This document shows, one piece after another, positions 8,722-17,610 of a stretch of DNA of 64,000 nucleotides. Below the pieces are notes generated by a model. It was not told the DNA's origin and searched no databases. It saw only the letters and a program-made list of their open reading frames with translations. Positions within the stretch are counted from its first letter, which is position 1. Each line of letters starts with the position of its first letter. The DNA is from an uncultured Acidobacteriia bacterium (GTDB taxonomy: Bacteria > Acidobacteriota > Terriglobia > Bryobacterales > Bryobacteraceae), in NCBI GenBank assembly GCA_903828455.1, contig CAIKMJ010000030.1, positions 1 through 64,000 of the forward strand, given 5' to 3'. The translations under genes were made by a program, and so were the position numbers.

Positions 8722-11061
8722 ATGAGCTCCCCATTTACGCAGTTCCTGAAAGTACCTTCCTTCCTGCTGGAGACCGGCCTTGCGGCGGTCCAGACCGCGC
8801 TGGAGACGGCGCAGAAGACAATCGAAACCGTTACGGGCCAGGAGACGGGGCAACTGAAGGGCGCGCCGATCGACGGGCCGCACGACGCGGACACGGCGGT
8901 TTCGGACTTCGCCAACCGGGCGTCGCGGATTGCGCGGTACATGCCGCTCGATGCGCGCGAACTACCGGGGGCGACGAAGGAGATGCTGGATGCGGCGAAG
9001 TCGTCATTCGGCTATGTGAAGCTCAACGATCCGAAAAATCTGCTGTTTCCGGCGCAGCTGATGCTGGCCACGGGCAGCCTGCTGGCGCAGAGCGCGCTGC
9101 GGGGCCTTGTGACGTACGAGGTGATGGGGCCGAAGCGGGTCCAGCTGCTGGCGACCGATTTCTTCGATATGTTTACCGAGCTGCAGGTGTTTGTGGGGCT
9201 CGAGTACACGGACGTGATCCGCAAGTGCGAAGAGCGGCTGAAGACGGCGCCGGACGACCACCGGATTCGCTACGAACTGGGCGAAACGCTGGTGAAGTGC
9301 GGGCTGTACGAGCAGGCGGTGACGCAACTGCGGCACATACCGGAAGATTCGTCGTATTACGCCAACGGGATGCACGAAGCGTCGGTGGCGCTGTACCGGG
9401 CGGGGCGGCTGGACGAGGCGGCGAGGACGGCTGTGGAGGCGCTGCAGGCCAATCCGGCGAATGAGCGGACGCGCTCCTGGCTGTGGCTGACGGCGCAGAA
9501 GATGGGCGGGTATCCGGCGTACGTGCCGGCGGCGCTGCAGATTCAGATCCGTGCGGGCTACGATACGCCGACGCTGCAGTTCGAAGATATTGCGGCGAAG
9601 ATCGGGCTGGATAAAACGAGCGCGGGGCGCGGGATTGCGATCTTCGATTACGACAACGACGGCTACCAGGACATTCTCATCGCGGCGGCGCACGGCGGCT
9701 GCAATCTTTATCACAACAACGGCGACGGCACGTTTTCCGACGTTTCGATCGGCTCGGGGTGGGACAGCTGCGTCAACGGCTTCGCGCTCACGGTGGGCGA
9801 TTACAACAACGACGGCTTCGCGGATGTGTTCGTGACGCGCCTCGGCTTCTATGCGGGCGAGTGCCAGTTGTTCCGCAACAACGGCGACGGCACCTTCACC
9901 GATGTGACGAAGGAGGCCGGGCTGAAGGTGTGGGGGCCGGGCTTCACGGCGTCGTGGATCGATTACGACGGCGACGGGAATCTGGATCTTTTCATCGCCA
10001 ACAATCTGGGCGGGCTGTTCGAGCGCAAGACGCCGAACCGGCTGTTCCACAACAACGGCGACGGGACGTTCACCGAGGTAACCGAAAAGGCCGGGCTTTC
10101 GACGATGTGGCCGACGATCGGCGGCGCGTGGGGCGACTACGACAACGACGGCAAGCCGGATCTGTTCCTGAGCAACGGGCTGGGACGTTCGCAGTTGTAC
10201 CGGAACAACGGCGACGGCACGTTCACGGACGTGAGCAAGGAAGCGGGCATCGACGCCCTGTGCTTCGGGAGTCCGGCGTTCTGGTGGGATTACGACAACG
10301 ACGGGTGGCTGGATATCGGACAGTTTTCGTGGTCGGACCACGAAGACGTGCTCTACACGCTGGAGCACGGCGAAGGGCCGGCGGACGGGCATCCCATGCG
10401 GGTTTATCACAACAACCGCAACGGCACATTCACGGAAGTGGGGCGCGAAATCGGGCTGACGGGCTGTTTCGGCACGATGAGCGGCAACGCCGGGGACTTC
10501 AACAACGACGGGTTCATGGATGTGGTGCTGGGCAACGGCAGTCCGAAGATGGACCGGCTGGAACCGATGATTGTGCTGGAAAACGACGGCACGAAGTTCC
10601 ACAACATTACGTTTTCGGCGGGCTTCCCGTTCCTTGGCAAGAGCCACGGCGTGAACATGGGCGACCTGTTCGGCGACGGCAGAATGTCGGTGCTGGTGGC
10701 GGCGGGCGGCGCGTATCCGGGCGACTTACTGACAACCGGCGTTTATTGTCCGACAAAGTTACCGGGTAATTACCTGAACGTGCGGCTGAAGGGGACAAAG
10801 AGTAACCGGAGCGCAATCGGCGCGCGGGTGATTGTGCAGGCGGGCGGCAAGACGCAGATGCGCGAAGTATCGGGCGGCAGTAACTTCGGCTGCCTGCCGC
10901 TGGAGCAGCATTTCGGGCTGGCGAAGACGGAAGCCATCGATTCGGTGGAAGTGCGCTGGCCGAGCGGGTTAAAGCAGACCTTCCAGGGCATTCCAATCAA
11001 TAAGACGGTGGAGTTTACCGAAGGGCAGGATAGCTGGCTCGACGTATATCTTAAGAAGTAA
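8722..11061 (+). CDS. TPR + FG-GAP/VCBS repeats + ASPIC/UnbV protein (CRTAC1-like)
   Basis: 779 residues. Residues 1-150 are helical without a signal peptide. About 160-280 is TPR-like (YELGETLVKCGLYEQAVTQLRHI, ASVALYRAGRLDEAARTAVEAL). From about 308 to 660 there are seven FG-GAP repeats with Ca-binding DxDxDG loops (DYDNDGYQD, DYNNDGFAD, DYDGDGNLD and so on), which build a beta-propeller. About 683-770 is an ASPIC/UnbV domain (LKGTKSNRSAIGARV, EVSGGSNFG, VRWPSGLKQ). UnbV-type domains occur in animal CRTAC1 and next to some enediyne biosynthesis genes, but no enzyme activity is established. Placement between redoxin and a halogenase-like enzyme suggests a scaffold or partner role (inference). 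Confidence 0.88.
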   Translation: MSSPFTQFLKVPSFLLETGLAAVQTALETAQKTIETVTGQETGQLKGAPIDGPHDADTAVSDFANRASRIARYMPLDARELPGATKEMLDAAKSSFGYVKLNDPKNLLFPAQLMLATGSLLAQSALRGLVTYEVMGPKRVQLLATDFFDMFTELQVFVGLEYTDVIRKCEERLKTAPDDHRIRYELGETLVKCGLYEQAVTQLRHIPEDSSYYANGMHEASVALYRAGRLDEAARTAVEALQANPANERTRSWLWLTAQKMGGYPAYVPAALQIQIRAGYDTPTLQFEDIAAKIGLDKTSAGRGIAIFDYDNDGYQDILIAAAHGGCNLYHNNGDGTFSDVSIGSGWDSCVNGFALTVGDYNNDGFADVFVTRLGFYAGECQLFRNNGDGTFTDVTKEAGLKVWGPGFTASWIDYDGDGNLDLFIANNLGGLFERKTPNRLFHNNGDGTFTEVTEKAGLSTMWPTIGGAWGDYDNDGKPDLFLSNGLGRSQLYRNNGDGTFTDVSKEAGIDALCFGSPAFWWDYDNDGWLDIGQFSWSDHEDVLYTLEHGEGPADGHPMRVYHNNRNGTFTEVGREIGLTGCFGTMSGNAGDFNNDGFMDVVLGNGSPKMDRLEPMIVLENDGTKFHNITFSAGFPFLGKSHGVNMGDLFGDGRMSVLVAAGGAYPGDLLTTGVYCPTKLPGNYLNVRLKGTKSNRSAIGARVIVQAGGKTQMREVSGGSNFGCLPLEQHFGLAKTEAIDSVEVRWPSGLKQTFQGIPINKTVEFTEGQDSWLDVYLKK

Positions 11062-11091
11062 GTGAGCGCAACGTAAGTGAACGGATGCATG

Positions 11092-12828
11092 ATGGCAGAC
11101 TACGACGTAATCATCACCGGGGCGGGGCTGGCGGGACTTACACTGGCGAGGCAACTGATGCTCTACACGGAGCGGAAGGTGCTGGTGCTGGACAAGCTGG
11201 AGAATCCGCCGGGTAAGTCGCAGAAGGTTGGCGAATCGCTGGTGCAGCTGGGCGGATATTACTTTTCCAAGACGCTGGATCTGGAAGAGCATCTGCTGAC
11301 GCATCACTTTACGAAGTACAATCTGCGGTTCCATTTTCCGACGGCGGCGAAGGAGCAGGATTACTGGGATCATGTGTCGTCGGCGTCGATCCGGACGCAG
11401 TCGAACATAGCGACGTTCCAGGTGGACCGGAATCTGCTCGAAGTGGAACTGATGCGCGTGAACCGGGAGAATCCGCGGTTCACGTTTATCGGCGGGGCGA
11501 AGAACATTCAGGTGCAGCTGGCGGAAGACGGCGGGCTGCATCGGGTGAACTGGAGCGGCGGGTCGGCGACGGCGGAGTGGGTGGTGGACGCCTCGGGGCG
11601 GCCGGGCATTCTGAAGCGGAGTTTGTCGCTGGCGAAGCCGAATAATATCCGGCACGGTTCGACGTGGGCGTGGGTGGACGGGCTGGTGAATCCGGAGCTG
11701 CTCAGCCGCTACTCGCACAAAGAACGGCTGGTCCACCGGAAGCGGCAGAAGCTGGGGAATTATCCGTTTTTCCTCGCGACGAATCACTTCTGCGGCGAAG
11801 GGCGGTGGTTCTGGGTGATTCCGCTGCACGGGATGACGAGTCTCGGGCTGGTTTACGATCATGCGGTGGTGAATCCGGAAGAGGTGTCCAACGGGCGGAA
11901 GATGCTCGACTGGGTGGCGAAGGAATGGCCAATGTTCGCCGAGGACTTCCGGAAGCGGAAGATCGTGGACGAGGGCCGCTTCGTTGATTTCTCCTTCGAC
12001 GCGCAGCAGACGATCAGCGCGAAGAAGTGGGCGATTTCGGGAGAGGCGGGGCGGTTTTCCGATCCGCTGTACAGCCCGGGCAGCGATCTGATTGCGATCT
12101 ACAACACGCTGATCGTGGATGCGATCGAGTCGAAGGATGTGGCGCGGCTCGAGGCGAAGTGCGAATTCTTCGAGCAGATCATGCGGGTGATGTACGAATC
12201 GTACGTGCCGTCTTACTCGATCAGTTATAACTGCCTGGGCGATGCGGAGACGCTGACGCTGAAGTATACGTTCGAGTTGGCGATTTACTTCGGCTTCTTT
12301 GTGCTGCCGTTTACGAATCAGTTATTCGCCAATCCGCAGTTCATGAAGACTTATCTGCGGAAGTTTGCGCTGTTCGGGCCGATTAACAAGAATCTGCAGA
12401 TGTTCCTGCGGGATTACTTCAGCTGGAAGAAGGCGCAGGGGCTGACGGTGCCGGCCGAGCCGGTGCACATCGATTTCTACGACATGGTGCCGCTGCGGAT
12501 GTCGGAGAAGCTGTTCTATGAAATCGGGCTGACGGTGCCGGAAGCGGAAGACGTGCTCGACATGCACGTGGAGCGGATTAAGGAATTCGCGCGGCACATA
12601 CTTGCGCATGTTTACGCGGTGGTGCTGGGCGATAAGCGGGTGCTGCTCAATGCGCCGTTTATCGCCAGCCTGAAGCTGCGCGACACATCGTTCGATCCGG
12701 CGCGGATGCGCGAGGATTACGCGCGCCACGCCGATTCCGATCAGATTTATGCCTGGAATTTGAATCCGTTTGCGCTGGAGGAGTTCATCCCGCAGACGAT
12801 GCCGGAGGTAACCACCCATGACCGCTGA
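11092..12828 (+). CDS. flavin-dependent halogenase-like oxidoreductase
   Basis: FAD-binding enzyme of about 578 residues in the tryptophan-halogenase/monooxygenase superfamily. The N-terminus carries the Rossmann GAGLAG motif (10-15). KVGES lies at about 45-49. K75 in TKYNLRF sits where the halogenase catalytic lysine is found, judging by eye. The halogenase fingerprint WxWxIP is present as WFWVIP (239-244). SGEAGRFSDPLYSPG is the second FAD motif (GD-like). About 200 extra C-terminal residues are helical. Start choice: GTG 11077, ATG 11089 and ATG 11092 are all in frame; 11092 has a GGA six bases upstream and begins right before the Rossmann fold. It overlaps the carotenoid oxygenase gene by 11 bases. 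Halogenation itself is unproven. Confidence 0.8.
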   Translation: MADYDVIITGAGLAGLTLARQLMLYTERKVLVLDKLENPPGKSQKVGESLVQLGGYYFSKTLDLEEHLLTHHFTKYNLRFHFPTAAKEQDYWDHVSSASIRTQSNIATFQVDRNLLEVELMRVNRENPRFTFIGGAKNIQVQLAEDGGLHRVNWSGGSATAEWVVDASGRPGILKRSLSLAKPNNIRHGSTWAWVDGLVNPELLSRYSHKERLVHRKRQKLGNYPFFLATNHFCGEGRWFWVIPLHGMTSLGLVYDHAVVNPEEVSNGRKMLDWVAKEWPMFAEDFRKRKIVDEGRFVDFSFDAQQTISAKKWAISGEAGRFSDPLYSPGSDLIAIYNTLIVDAIESKDVARLEAKCEFFEQIMRVMYESYVPSYSISYNCLGDAETLTLKYTFELAIYFGFFVLPFTNQLFANPQFMKTYLRKFALFGPINKNLQMFLRDYFSWKKAQGLTVPAEPVHIDFYDMVPLRMSEKLFYEIGLTVPEAEDVLDMHVERIKEFARHILAHVYAVVLGDKRVLLNAPFIASLKLRDTSFDPARMREDYARHADSDQIYAWNLNPFALEEFIPQTMPEVTTHDR

Positions 12829-14245
12829 AAAAGACCTCGCGCCGCTGCTCGAAAAATGCTTTCTTTTCGATGCCACTGAAGATTCCTATGAGATGACCGG
12901 CATTACCGGACGCATTCCGGAATGGCTGCGCGGCACTTACTATATGAACGGCCCGGCGCGGTTCGAACGCGCGGGCATGCGTTACCACCACTGGCTGGAC
13001 GGCGACGGGATGATTTGCGCGATCCGGTTCGGGGCCGATGGCGTGCGGTTCACCAATAAGTTCGTCGGCACCACCAAGCTGAAGGATGAAGAGGCGGCGG
13101 GTAAGTTTGTCTACCGCGGCTTCGGCACGGCATGGGAGGGCGATAAGCTGCTGCGCGGCGTCATGCTGGAGCCGCCGAATAACGTCAGCGTGTATCCGTA
13201 TAACGGGAAGCTGCTGGCCTTCGGCGAACAGGCGCTGCCGCTCGAACTGGATCCGGTGACGCTGGAGACGAAGGGTTATTACGACTTTGACGGCGCGCTG
13301 AATGAAGTGACACCGTTTGCCGCGCACGCCAAGACGGATCCGACCAACGGGCACCTGCTGAACTTCGGCGTTTCATTTTCCATGACCGAGCCGATGCTGA
13401 ACGTGTTCGAGTTCGACCCGCACGGCGAACTGGTGCGGCGGCGCCGGCACAAGCTGGAGTATCAGCATTCGGTGCATGACTTCGGCTTCACGCAGAATTA
13501 TGTGGCGTTCTACCTGAGTCCGCTGATTATGGATTTCGCGCGGTTCTGGGGCGAGGGCGCGTCGGTGATGGAGTCGCTGAAGTGGGAGCCGGAAAAGGGT
13601 TCGGTGATCTTCGTGGCGCCGCGGTCGGCAAAGGAACCGGGCTTCCGGGTGGAAGTTCCGCCGTGTTACTGCCTGCACCTGATCAACTGCTTTGAAGAAG
13701 GCGGGATGGTGATGGTGGATGTGCTGGAGATGGACCGACCCATCTACGTGGAGTACCAGCCGGTGCCGGATCTGTTCCCGACGGCGTCGGCGTGCCGACC
13801 GGTGCGGTTTGTGATCGATCCGGTGAAGAAGCAACTGGTGGAGCGGATTGCGATGAGCTACGACCTGGCGCCGGATTTTCCGTCGACGGGCGCGCATCTG
13901 CAGGGCGCGAAATACGATGCGTTCTGGGTGCTGGGCATCGGGGCGAACGGCCTGCCGGGGCGCAAGTTTTTCGATCAGCTGGTGAAGGGTTCGTGGAAGG
14001 CGGGCGATGTCTGCGACAAGTGGATCGCGCCGGCCGGGGAGTATCTGGGGGGCGAGCCGGTGGCGGTGATGAATCCGGCGAATCCGGAAGAGTGCGTGGT
14101 GATCTGCGTGCATTCGATTCCGGCGGAGGACCGGGGCGAGTATCTGCTCTTCGACGGGCATTCGCTGAGCACGGGTCCGATCGCGAGGCTGCCGCTGAAG
14201 AACAAGATCCACGCGGGCTTCCATACGAGTTTTCATTTCGACTAA
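12818..14245 (+). CDS. carotenoid oxygenase (RPE65/CCD family)
   Basis: Non-heme iron dioxygenase of the carotenoid/apocarotenoid/stilbene cleavage family, 475 residues. Four iron-ligand histidines can be assigned: H170 (AAHAKTDP), H220 (QHSVHDFGFT), H287 (CLHLINCFEEGG) and H469 (AGFHTSF, near the C-terminus). The start region RIPEWLRGTYYMNGPARFE and WLDGDGM are diagnostic. The family cleaves C=C bonds of carotenoids or lignin-like stilbenes with O2. Its ATG lies inside the end of the halogenase-like gene (11-base overlap), so translation is coupled and the two enzymes probably act in one pathway. No carotenoid synthesis genes are present in this window. Confidence 0.92.
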   Translation: MTAEKDLAPLLEKCFLFDATEDSYEMTGITGRIPEWLRGTYYMNGPARFERAGMRYHHWLDGDGMICAIRFGADGVRFTNKFVGTTKLKDEEAAGKFVYRGFGTAWEGDKLLRGVMLEPPNNVSVYPYNGKLLAFGEQALPLELDPVTLETKGYYDFDGALNEVTPFAAHAKTDPTNGHLLNFGVSFSMTEPMLNVFEFDPHGELVRRRRHKLEYQHSVHDFGFTQNYVAFYLSPLIMDFARFWGEGASVMESLKWEPEKGSVIFVAPRSAKEPGFRVEVPPCYCLHLINCFEEGGMVMVDVLEMDRPIYVEYQPVPDLFPTASACRPVRFVIDPVKKQLVERIAMSYDLAPDFPSTGAHLQGAKYDAFWVLGIGANGLPGRKFFDQLVKGSWKAGDVCDKWIAPAGEYLGGEPVAVMNPANPEECVVICVHSIPAEDRGEYLLFDGHSLSTGPIARLPLKNKIHAGFHTSFHFD

Positions 14246-14257
14246 GCCGGCGGGCGT

Positions 14258-14290
14258 CGTGCCGCAACGTTGCCGCGCGGCACGGATTTT
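14258..14290 (+). terminator. weak candidate terminator after carotenoid oxygenase
   Basis: An 8-bp GC-rich stem (14258-14265 with 14277-14284) followed by GATTTT. The T run is short, so termination strength is doubtful. A TATAAA at 14293-14298 that could serve the next gene follows immediately. Confidence 0.4.
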
Positions 14291-14321
14291 CGTATAAACT
14301 GAGACACAGCGCGAGGTTGGC

Positions 14322-14636
14322 ATGACACAGCCCGGTACGACTCAGTACGACATCAGCATTTCACCGGACGAGGACGGACAGGAGTTTCGCGCGCTGCTGC
14401 GCGGGCCGGGCCTCGAGAAGGGGCGCGTCTATGTGTTTCGCAACACGGAGCGCTGCGCGTCGTTTGCGGAGGCGGTGAACTTTGCTTACCGGCAGGGCCT
14501 GCGGGACGGGCGGCGGCAGGCTGAGAACAGCACGGGCGAGGTTTTTCTGGTGAGCGGGACGACGCCGGAGAACATGACGATCCGGCGCGAAGGCTGGTGG
14601 GCGCGGGCGAAGCGGCGCTGGCTGCGGCTGCGGTAG
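14322..14636 (+). CDS. small conserved-looking protein, unknown
   Basis: 104-residue soluble protein with no recognised domain. It starts with a beta-rich segment (QYDISISPDEDGQEFRALLRG, then GRVYVFRNTERCASFAEAVNFAY) and ends with a strongly basic, Trp-rich tail (GWWARAKRRWLRLR) that could bind membrane or nucleic acid. ATG preceded by GAGG seven bases upstream, and a TATAAA box at 14293-14298 gives a leader of roughly 17 bases. It probably forms its own transcript after the halogenase-like operon. Codon use is like its neighbours. Confidence 0.65.
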   Translation: MTQPGTTQYDISISPDEDGQEFRALLRGPGLEKGRVYVFRNTERCASFAEAVNFAYRQGLRDGRRQAENSTGEVFLVSGTTPENMTIRREGWWARAKRRWLRLR

Positions 14637-14647
14637 GAAGCCCGTTT

Positions 14648-14971
14648 TTACGCGACTTTGAAGCCGCAGACTTCGATAAAGTCTTTCAGCGTCTTCTCGC
14701 TGGTCTGGTGTTCGTCGAAGCCGATTTTCACGTTGCGTTCCGGCCAGCTGGCGGAAACGCGCGCGACGCCCTTCATCCCCTTCAGCATAACTTCGAGGCC
14801 GGTGGCACAGGTGATGCAGGTGTAGCCTTCGACCTTCCAGACCACGGCACGGGTTTCGCGTGCGGAAGGCGGTGTCTGCGGAGAGGCGGCGGTGGCGGCA
14901 CCACCTGCGATTGAGGTGGCGCCGGCGGCGGTAGCGGTACTCACGCGGCGGAGAAAGTTTCTGCGGTCCAT
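14648..14971 (-). CDS. Tat-exported heavy-metal-associated (HMA) domain protein
   Basis: 107 residues. MDRRNFLRRV is a clear twin-arginine signal followed by an Ala-rich stretch to about 30. The mature part is one HMA fold: WKVEGYTCITCATGLEVML with the metal-binding pair C52/C55, then VSASWPERNVKIGFDEHQTSEKTLKDFIEVCGF. This is a MerP/CopZ-like periplasmic metal-binding protein for Hg, Cu or a similar soft metal; the sequence does not tell which. It is the last gene of a minus-strand run, 17 bases after the ABC binding-protein gene, so it is likely co-transcribed with the importer. Confidence 0.82.
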   Translation of the reverse strand: MDRRNFLRRVSTATAAGATSIAGGAATAASPQTPPSARETRAVVWKVEGYTCITCATGLEVMLKGMKGVARVSASWPERNVKIGFDEHQTSEKTLKDFIEVCGFKVA

Positions 14972-14988
14972 GGCGGATATCCTCGGAG

Positions 14989-16047
14989 CTATTGTGCCGA
15001 TGCGGTGCCGGGTTCGTACTTCCAGGCGGTCTGAATCTGCGCCTTTTCGGCGAAACGCGTGTCGGTGTATTCTTCGAACTCGATCTTCTTATCGAGCACG
15101 CCGGTTTCGATCATCAGGTCGCGGACGAGGTCGAAGTCGGCCTTGCGCGGGCTGAGGTGGTTATAGATGACGCGGTCGAGGGGTTTGGTAAGCGCCCATT
15201 CGAGCAGAGCCGGTTTCTGGTTGTAATAGAAGCGGCCGACGAAATCGGCGGCATTTTCGCGGTATGGTTTGCCCTGATCGAGCCAGAGGCCGGAGCGCGC
15301 GATGCCGTCGACGAGAACCTGCACGGCTTCGGGGCGCGAGGCGATGACGTCTTCGCGGACCACGAGCACGCAGGACATGTAATCGGGCCAGTATTCTTTG
15401 GCGTGGAAGAGAACGCGTCCGAAGCCGCTCATTTCGGCCTGCGAAGGGAAGGGCTCGCCCATCGAGAAGGCGTCGATGGCGTGGGCCGCCAGAGCGCCGG
15501 CCACATCGGGCGGGGCCATTTCGACCATTTTGACCTCGCTCGGCTGAATGCCCCAGACCTTCATGGCGCGGAAGACGATGAGGCGTTCATCGGAAAAGCG
15601 GCTGGGGATGGCGACGGTCTTGCCGCGGATATCGGCGAAGGTCTTCACCGGGCCGTCCTTCTGCACCACGAAACCGGTGCCGTAGCGGTGGCCGAGATAG
15701 ACGATGCGAATGGGCACGCCCTGGGCTTTGAGCGCGATGGCGAGCGGGGCCACGATGAAGGCCGCCTGCATCTTATTCGAGATAAGCGCTTCTTTGATTT
15801 CGGGGAAGGCCTGAAACATGCGTGGCAGGAAGACTTCGCCGGCTTTGGAGAATTTTGAAATATAGTCGGTGACCGGGCAGGCGAGGTGGCAGGTGACCGG
15901 AATGTAGGCGACGTTGAATTTGCGCCTGGCCTCGGGAAGATAGTCGTTGGTGATGGCCTGCCAGTTGACGTTGAGATAGGCGTGCAGGCACGAGATCATG
16001 CCGAGCCAGCCGAACGCAACGAGCAGGATCCGGTTCTTAAGCTTCAA
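14989..16047 (-). CDS. ABC transporter substrate-binding protein, NitT/TauT type
   Basis: Periplasmic binding protein of the NMT1/NrtA-like superfamily. TTG at 16047 is preferred as start: it directly precedes KLKNRILLVAFGWLGM, a signal-anchor-like stretch, and overlaps the upstream permease stop by 11 bases; the ATG at 16104 would lie deep inside the permease gene. Mature features: NVAYIPVTCHLACPVTDYI with an unusual CHLAC pair close to the ligand site, GRYGTGF-type hinge, and DAFSMGEPFPSQAEM. With this start the protein has about 352 residues. Ligand unknown; relatives bind nitrate, bicarbonate, aliphatic sulfonates or aromatics. Confidence 0.82.
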   Translation of the reverse strand: MKLKNRILLVAFGWLGMISCLHAYLNVNWQAITNDYLPEARRKFNVAYIPVTCHLACPVTDYISKFSKAGEVFLPRMFQAFPEIKEALISNKMQAAFIVAPLAIALKAQGVPIRIVYLGHRYGTGFVVQKDGPVKTFADIRGKTVAIPSRFSDERLIVFRAMKVWGIQPSEVKMVEMAPPDVAGALAAHAIDAFSMGEPFPSQAEMSGFGRVLFHAKEYWPDYMSCVLVVREDVIASRPEAVQVLVDGIARSGLWLDQGKPYRENAADFVGRFYYNQKPALLEWALTKPLDRVIYNHLSPRKADFDLVRDLMIETGVLDKKIEFEEYTDTRFAEKAQIQTAWKYEPGTASAQ

Positions 16048-16819
16048 GGCGGAATCCCCAGCGAACCGACTTGATTTTCTCGAGGCGGCGGAACGCCAGG
16101 TCAAGCGCGAGGCCGATGGTACCGATCATGAGCATGGCGGCGATGACGAGATCGTAGCGTTTGCCGGAGTTGCGCGCGTCGATGACCAGGTAGCCGAGAC
16201 CGGAATCGACGGCGATCATTTCGGCGGCGACGACGACGAGCCAGGCGATGCCGAGAGCGATACGGAGCCCGACGATGATCTGCGGCAGCGCGGCGGGGAA
16301 AACGACTTTCGCCAGCAGCGCGGCCGGGTGCAGGCCGAAGTTGCGGCCGGCGCGGCGAAACATAGAAGGCACATTGCGGACGCCGTTCATGGATGCCACC
16401 ACGATGGGGAAAAAGGCGCCAAGAAAGATCAGGTACATGGCGGCGGCGTCGCCCACGCCGAACCAGAGGATGGCGAGCGGAATCCACGCCAGCGGGCTGA
16501 TAGGGCGGGCCATCTGAATGACCGGGTTGACGACCTGAGCGGCGGCCGGATACCAGCCGAGCGTGAGGCCGAGCGGCACGCCGAGCAGCACGGCGAGGCC
16601 ATAACCGACGGCGACGCGGTGAAGCGAATCGGCAATATAAGAGCCGAGCACGCCCTTCTTCATCAGTTCGTCAATGCCGTTGAGCACGTCGGCGGGCGAA
16701 GGAAAGATCTTCGAACCGGAAAACTGCACCGCGTAGTGCCAGAAGGCGAGGAACACGGCGGCCGCGAGAACCGGCCAGAAGAACTTCTCCCACTTGCGCG
16801 GCTGGGTGAGGGAGTTCAT
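16037..16819 (-). CDS. ABC permease (SsuC/TauC/NrtB type), copy 2
   Basis: 260-residue inner-membrane subunit with about six helices. The NrtB/SsuC hallmark RPISPLAWIPLAILWFG and the EAA-like loop AGRNFGLHPAALLAKVVFPAALPQIIVGLRIALG, which contacts the ATPase, are present. It is strongly similar to the permease at 17611-18369 over its last 170 residues, including the C-terminal LEKIKSVRWG, so the two are tandem paralogues separated by the ATPase gene. Start overlaps the ATPase stop by 4 bases (ATGA). Confidence 0.9.
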   Translation of the reverse strand: MNSLTQPRKWEKFFWPVLAAAVFLAFWHYAVQFSGSKIFPSPADVLNGIDELMKKGVLGSYIADSLHRVAVGYGLAVLLGVPLGLTLGWYPAAAQVVNPVIQMARPISPLAWIPLAILWFGVGDAAAMYLIFLGAFFPIVVASMNGVRNVPSMFRRAGRNFGLHPAALLAKVVFPAALPQIIVGLRIALGIAWLVVVAAEMIAVDSGLGYLVIDARNSGKRYDLVIAAMLMIGTIGLALDLAFRRLEKIKSVRWGFRLEA

Positions 16820-17604
16820 ACCTTGTGGGCGAGACCGATCTGTTCGAAGATGCCGTCGCGCAGTTCGAGGTAGCGCGGCGAGCTGATGTCGCGCGGATGC
16901 GGAATGTCGATTTCGACGATCTGCTGAATTTTGGCCGGGCGGGCGCTCATGACGACGACGCGGTCGGCCAGCTGAACGGCCTCTTCAATGTCGTGCGTCA
17001 CGAAGATGATGGTCTTCTTTTCCGCCTCCCAGATGCGCAGCAGTTCGCCGCGCATGATGAGGCGGGTGATGGAATCGAGCGCGCCGAAGGGCTCATCGAG
17101 GAAGAGCATGTCGGGGTTGACGGCGAGGGCGCGGGCGACTTCGAGGCGCTGTTTCATGCCGCCGGAGAGTTCCTGCGGGTACGCCTTTTCGAAGCCCTGG
17201 AGACCGACAAGTTTGACGTAATAGGCGATGCGGCGGGCGCGCTCTTCCTGCGGCAGTTTGAAGAGGCCGAAGGCGATATTGCCTTCCACGGTGAGCCACG
17301 GGAAAACACCGCGCTCCTGGAAGACGAAGATGCGGCGGGGATCGGGGCCGGTGACGGGTTCGCCGTCGATGGTGACTTTTCCGCTGGTGGGAGCGAGGAA
17401 GCCGGCGATGGAGTTCAGCAGCGTGGACTTGCCGCAGCCGGAGGGGCCGAGCAGGCAGATGAATTCGCCGTCGTAGACGTCGAGATCGACGCTGTCGAGG
17501 ACCGAGGTTTCCTTGCCGTCGCGCCGGAAGATCATGCTGATGCCTTCGGCCCGCAACTTGGTTTTCACTGCCCGCGCCGTGGTGGGCGCCGTTGTCTGTG
17601 ACAT
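16816..17604 (-). CDS. ABC ATPase (SsuB/TauB/NrtD type)
   Basis: Nucleotide-binding subunit of the importer, 262 residues. Walker A GPSGCGKST (53-61), Q-loop FQERGVF, signature LSGGMKQR, Walker B MLFLDEPFGALD and the switch His in VTHDIEEA are all intact. The first 20 residues are a Thr/Ala-rich extension. It sits between two homologous permeases and is the only ATPase in the operon, so it probably energises a permease pair made of the two different subunits (inference) or serves two alternative homodimers. Confidence 0.94.
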   Translation of the reverse strand: MSQTTAPTTARAVKTKLRAEGISMIFRRDGKETSVLDSVDLDVYDGEFICLLGPSGCGKSTLLNSIAGFLAPTSGKVTIDGEPVTGPDPRRIFVFQERGVFPWLTVEGNIAFGLFKLPQEERARRIAYYVKLVGLQGFEKAYPQELSGGMKQRLEVARALAVNPDMLFLDEPFGALDSITRLIMRGELLRIWEAEKKTIIFVTHDIEEAVQLADRVVVMSARPAKIQQIVEIDIPHPRDISSPRYLELRDGIFEQIGLAHKV

Positions 17605-17610
17605 AAACGA

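Noticed and set aside
14989-16104. ATG at 16104 as start of the binding-protein gene
   Set aside because: It would add 19 Ser/Arg-rich residues inside the permease gene and displace the signal-anchor sequence; TTG 16047 fits the operon's overlap pattern.
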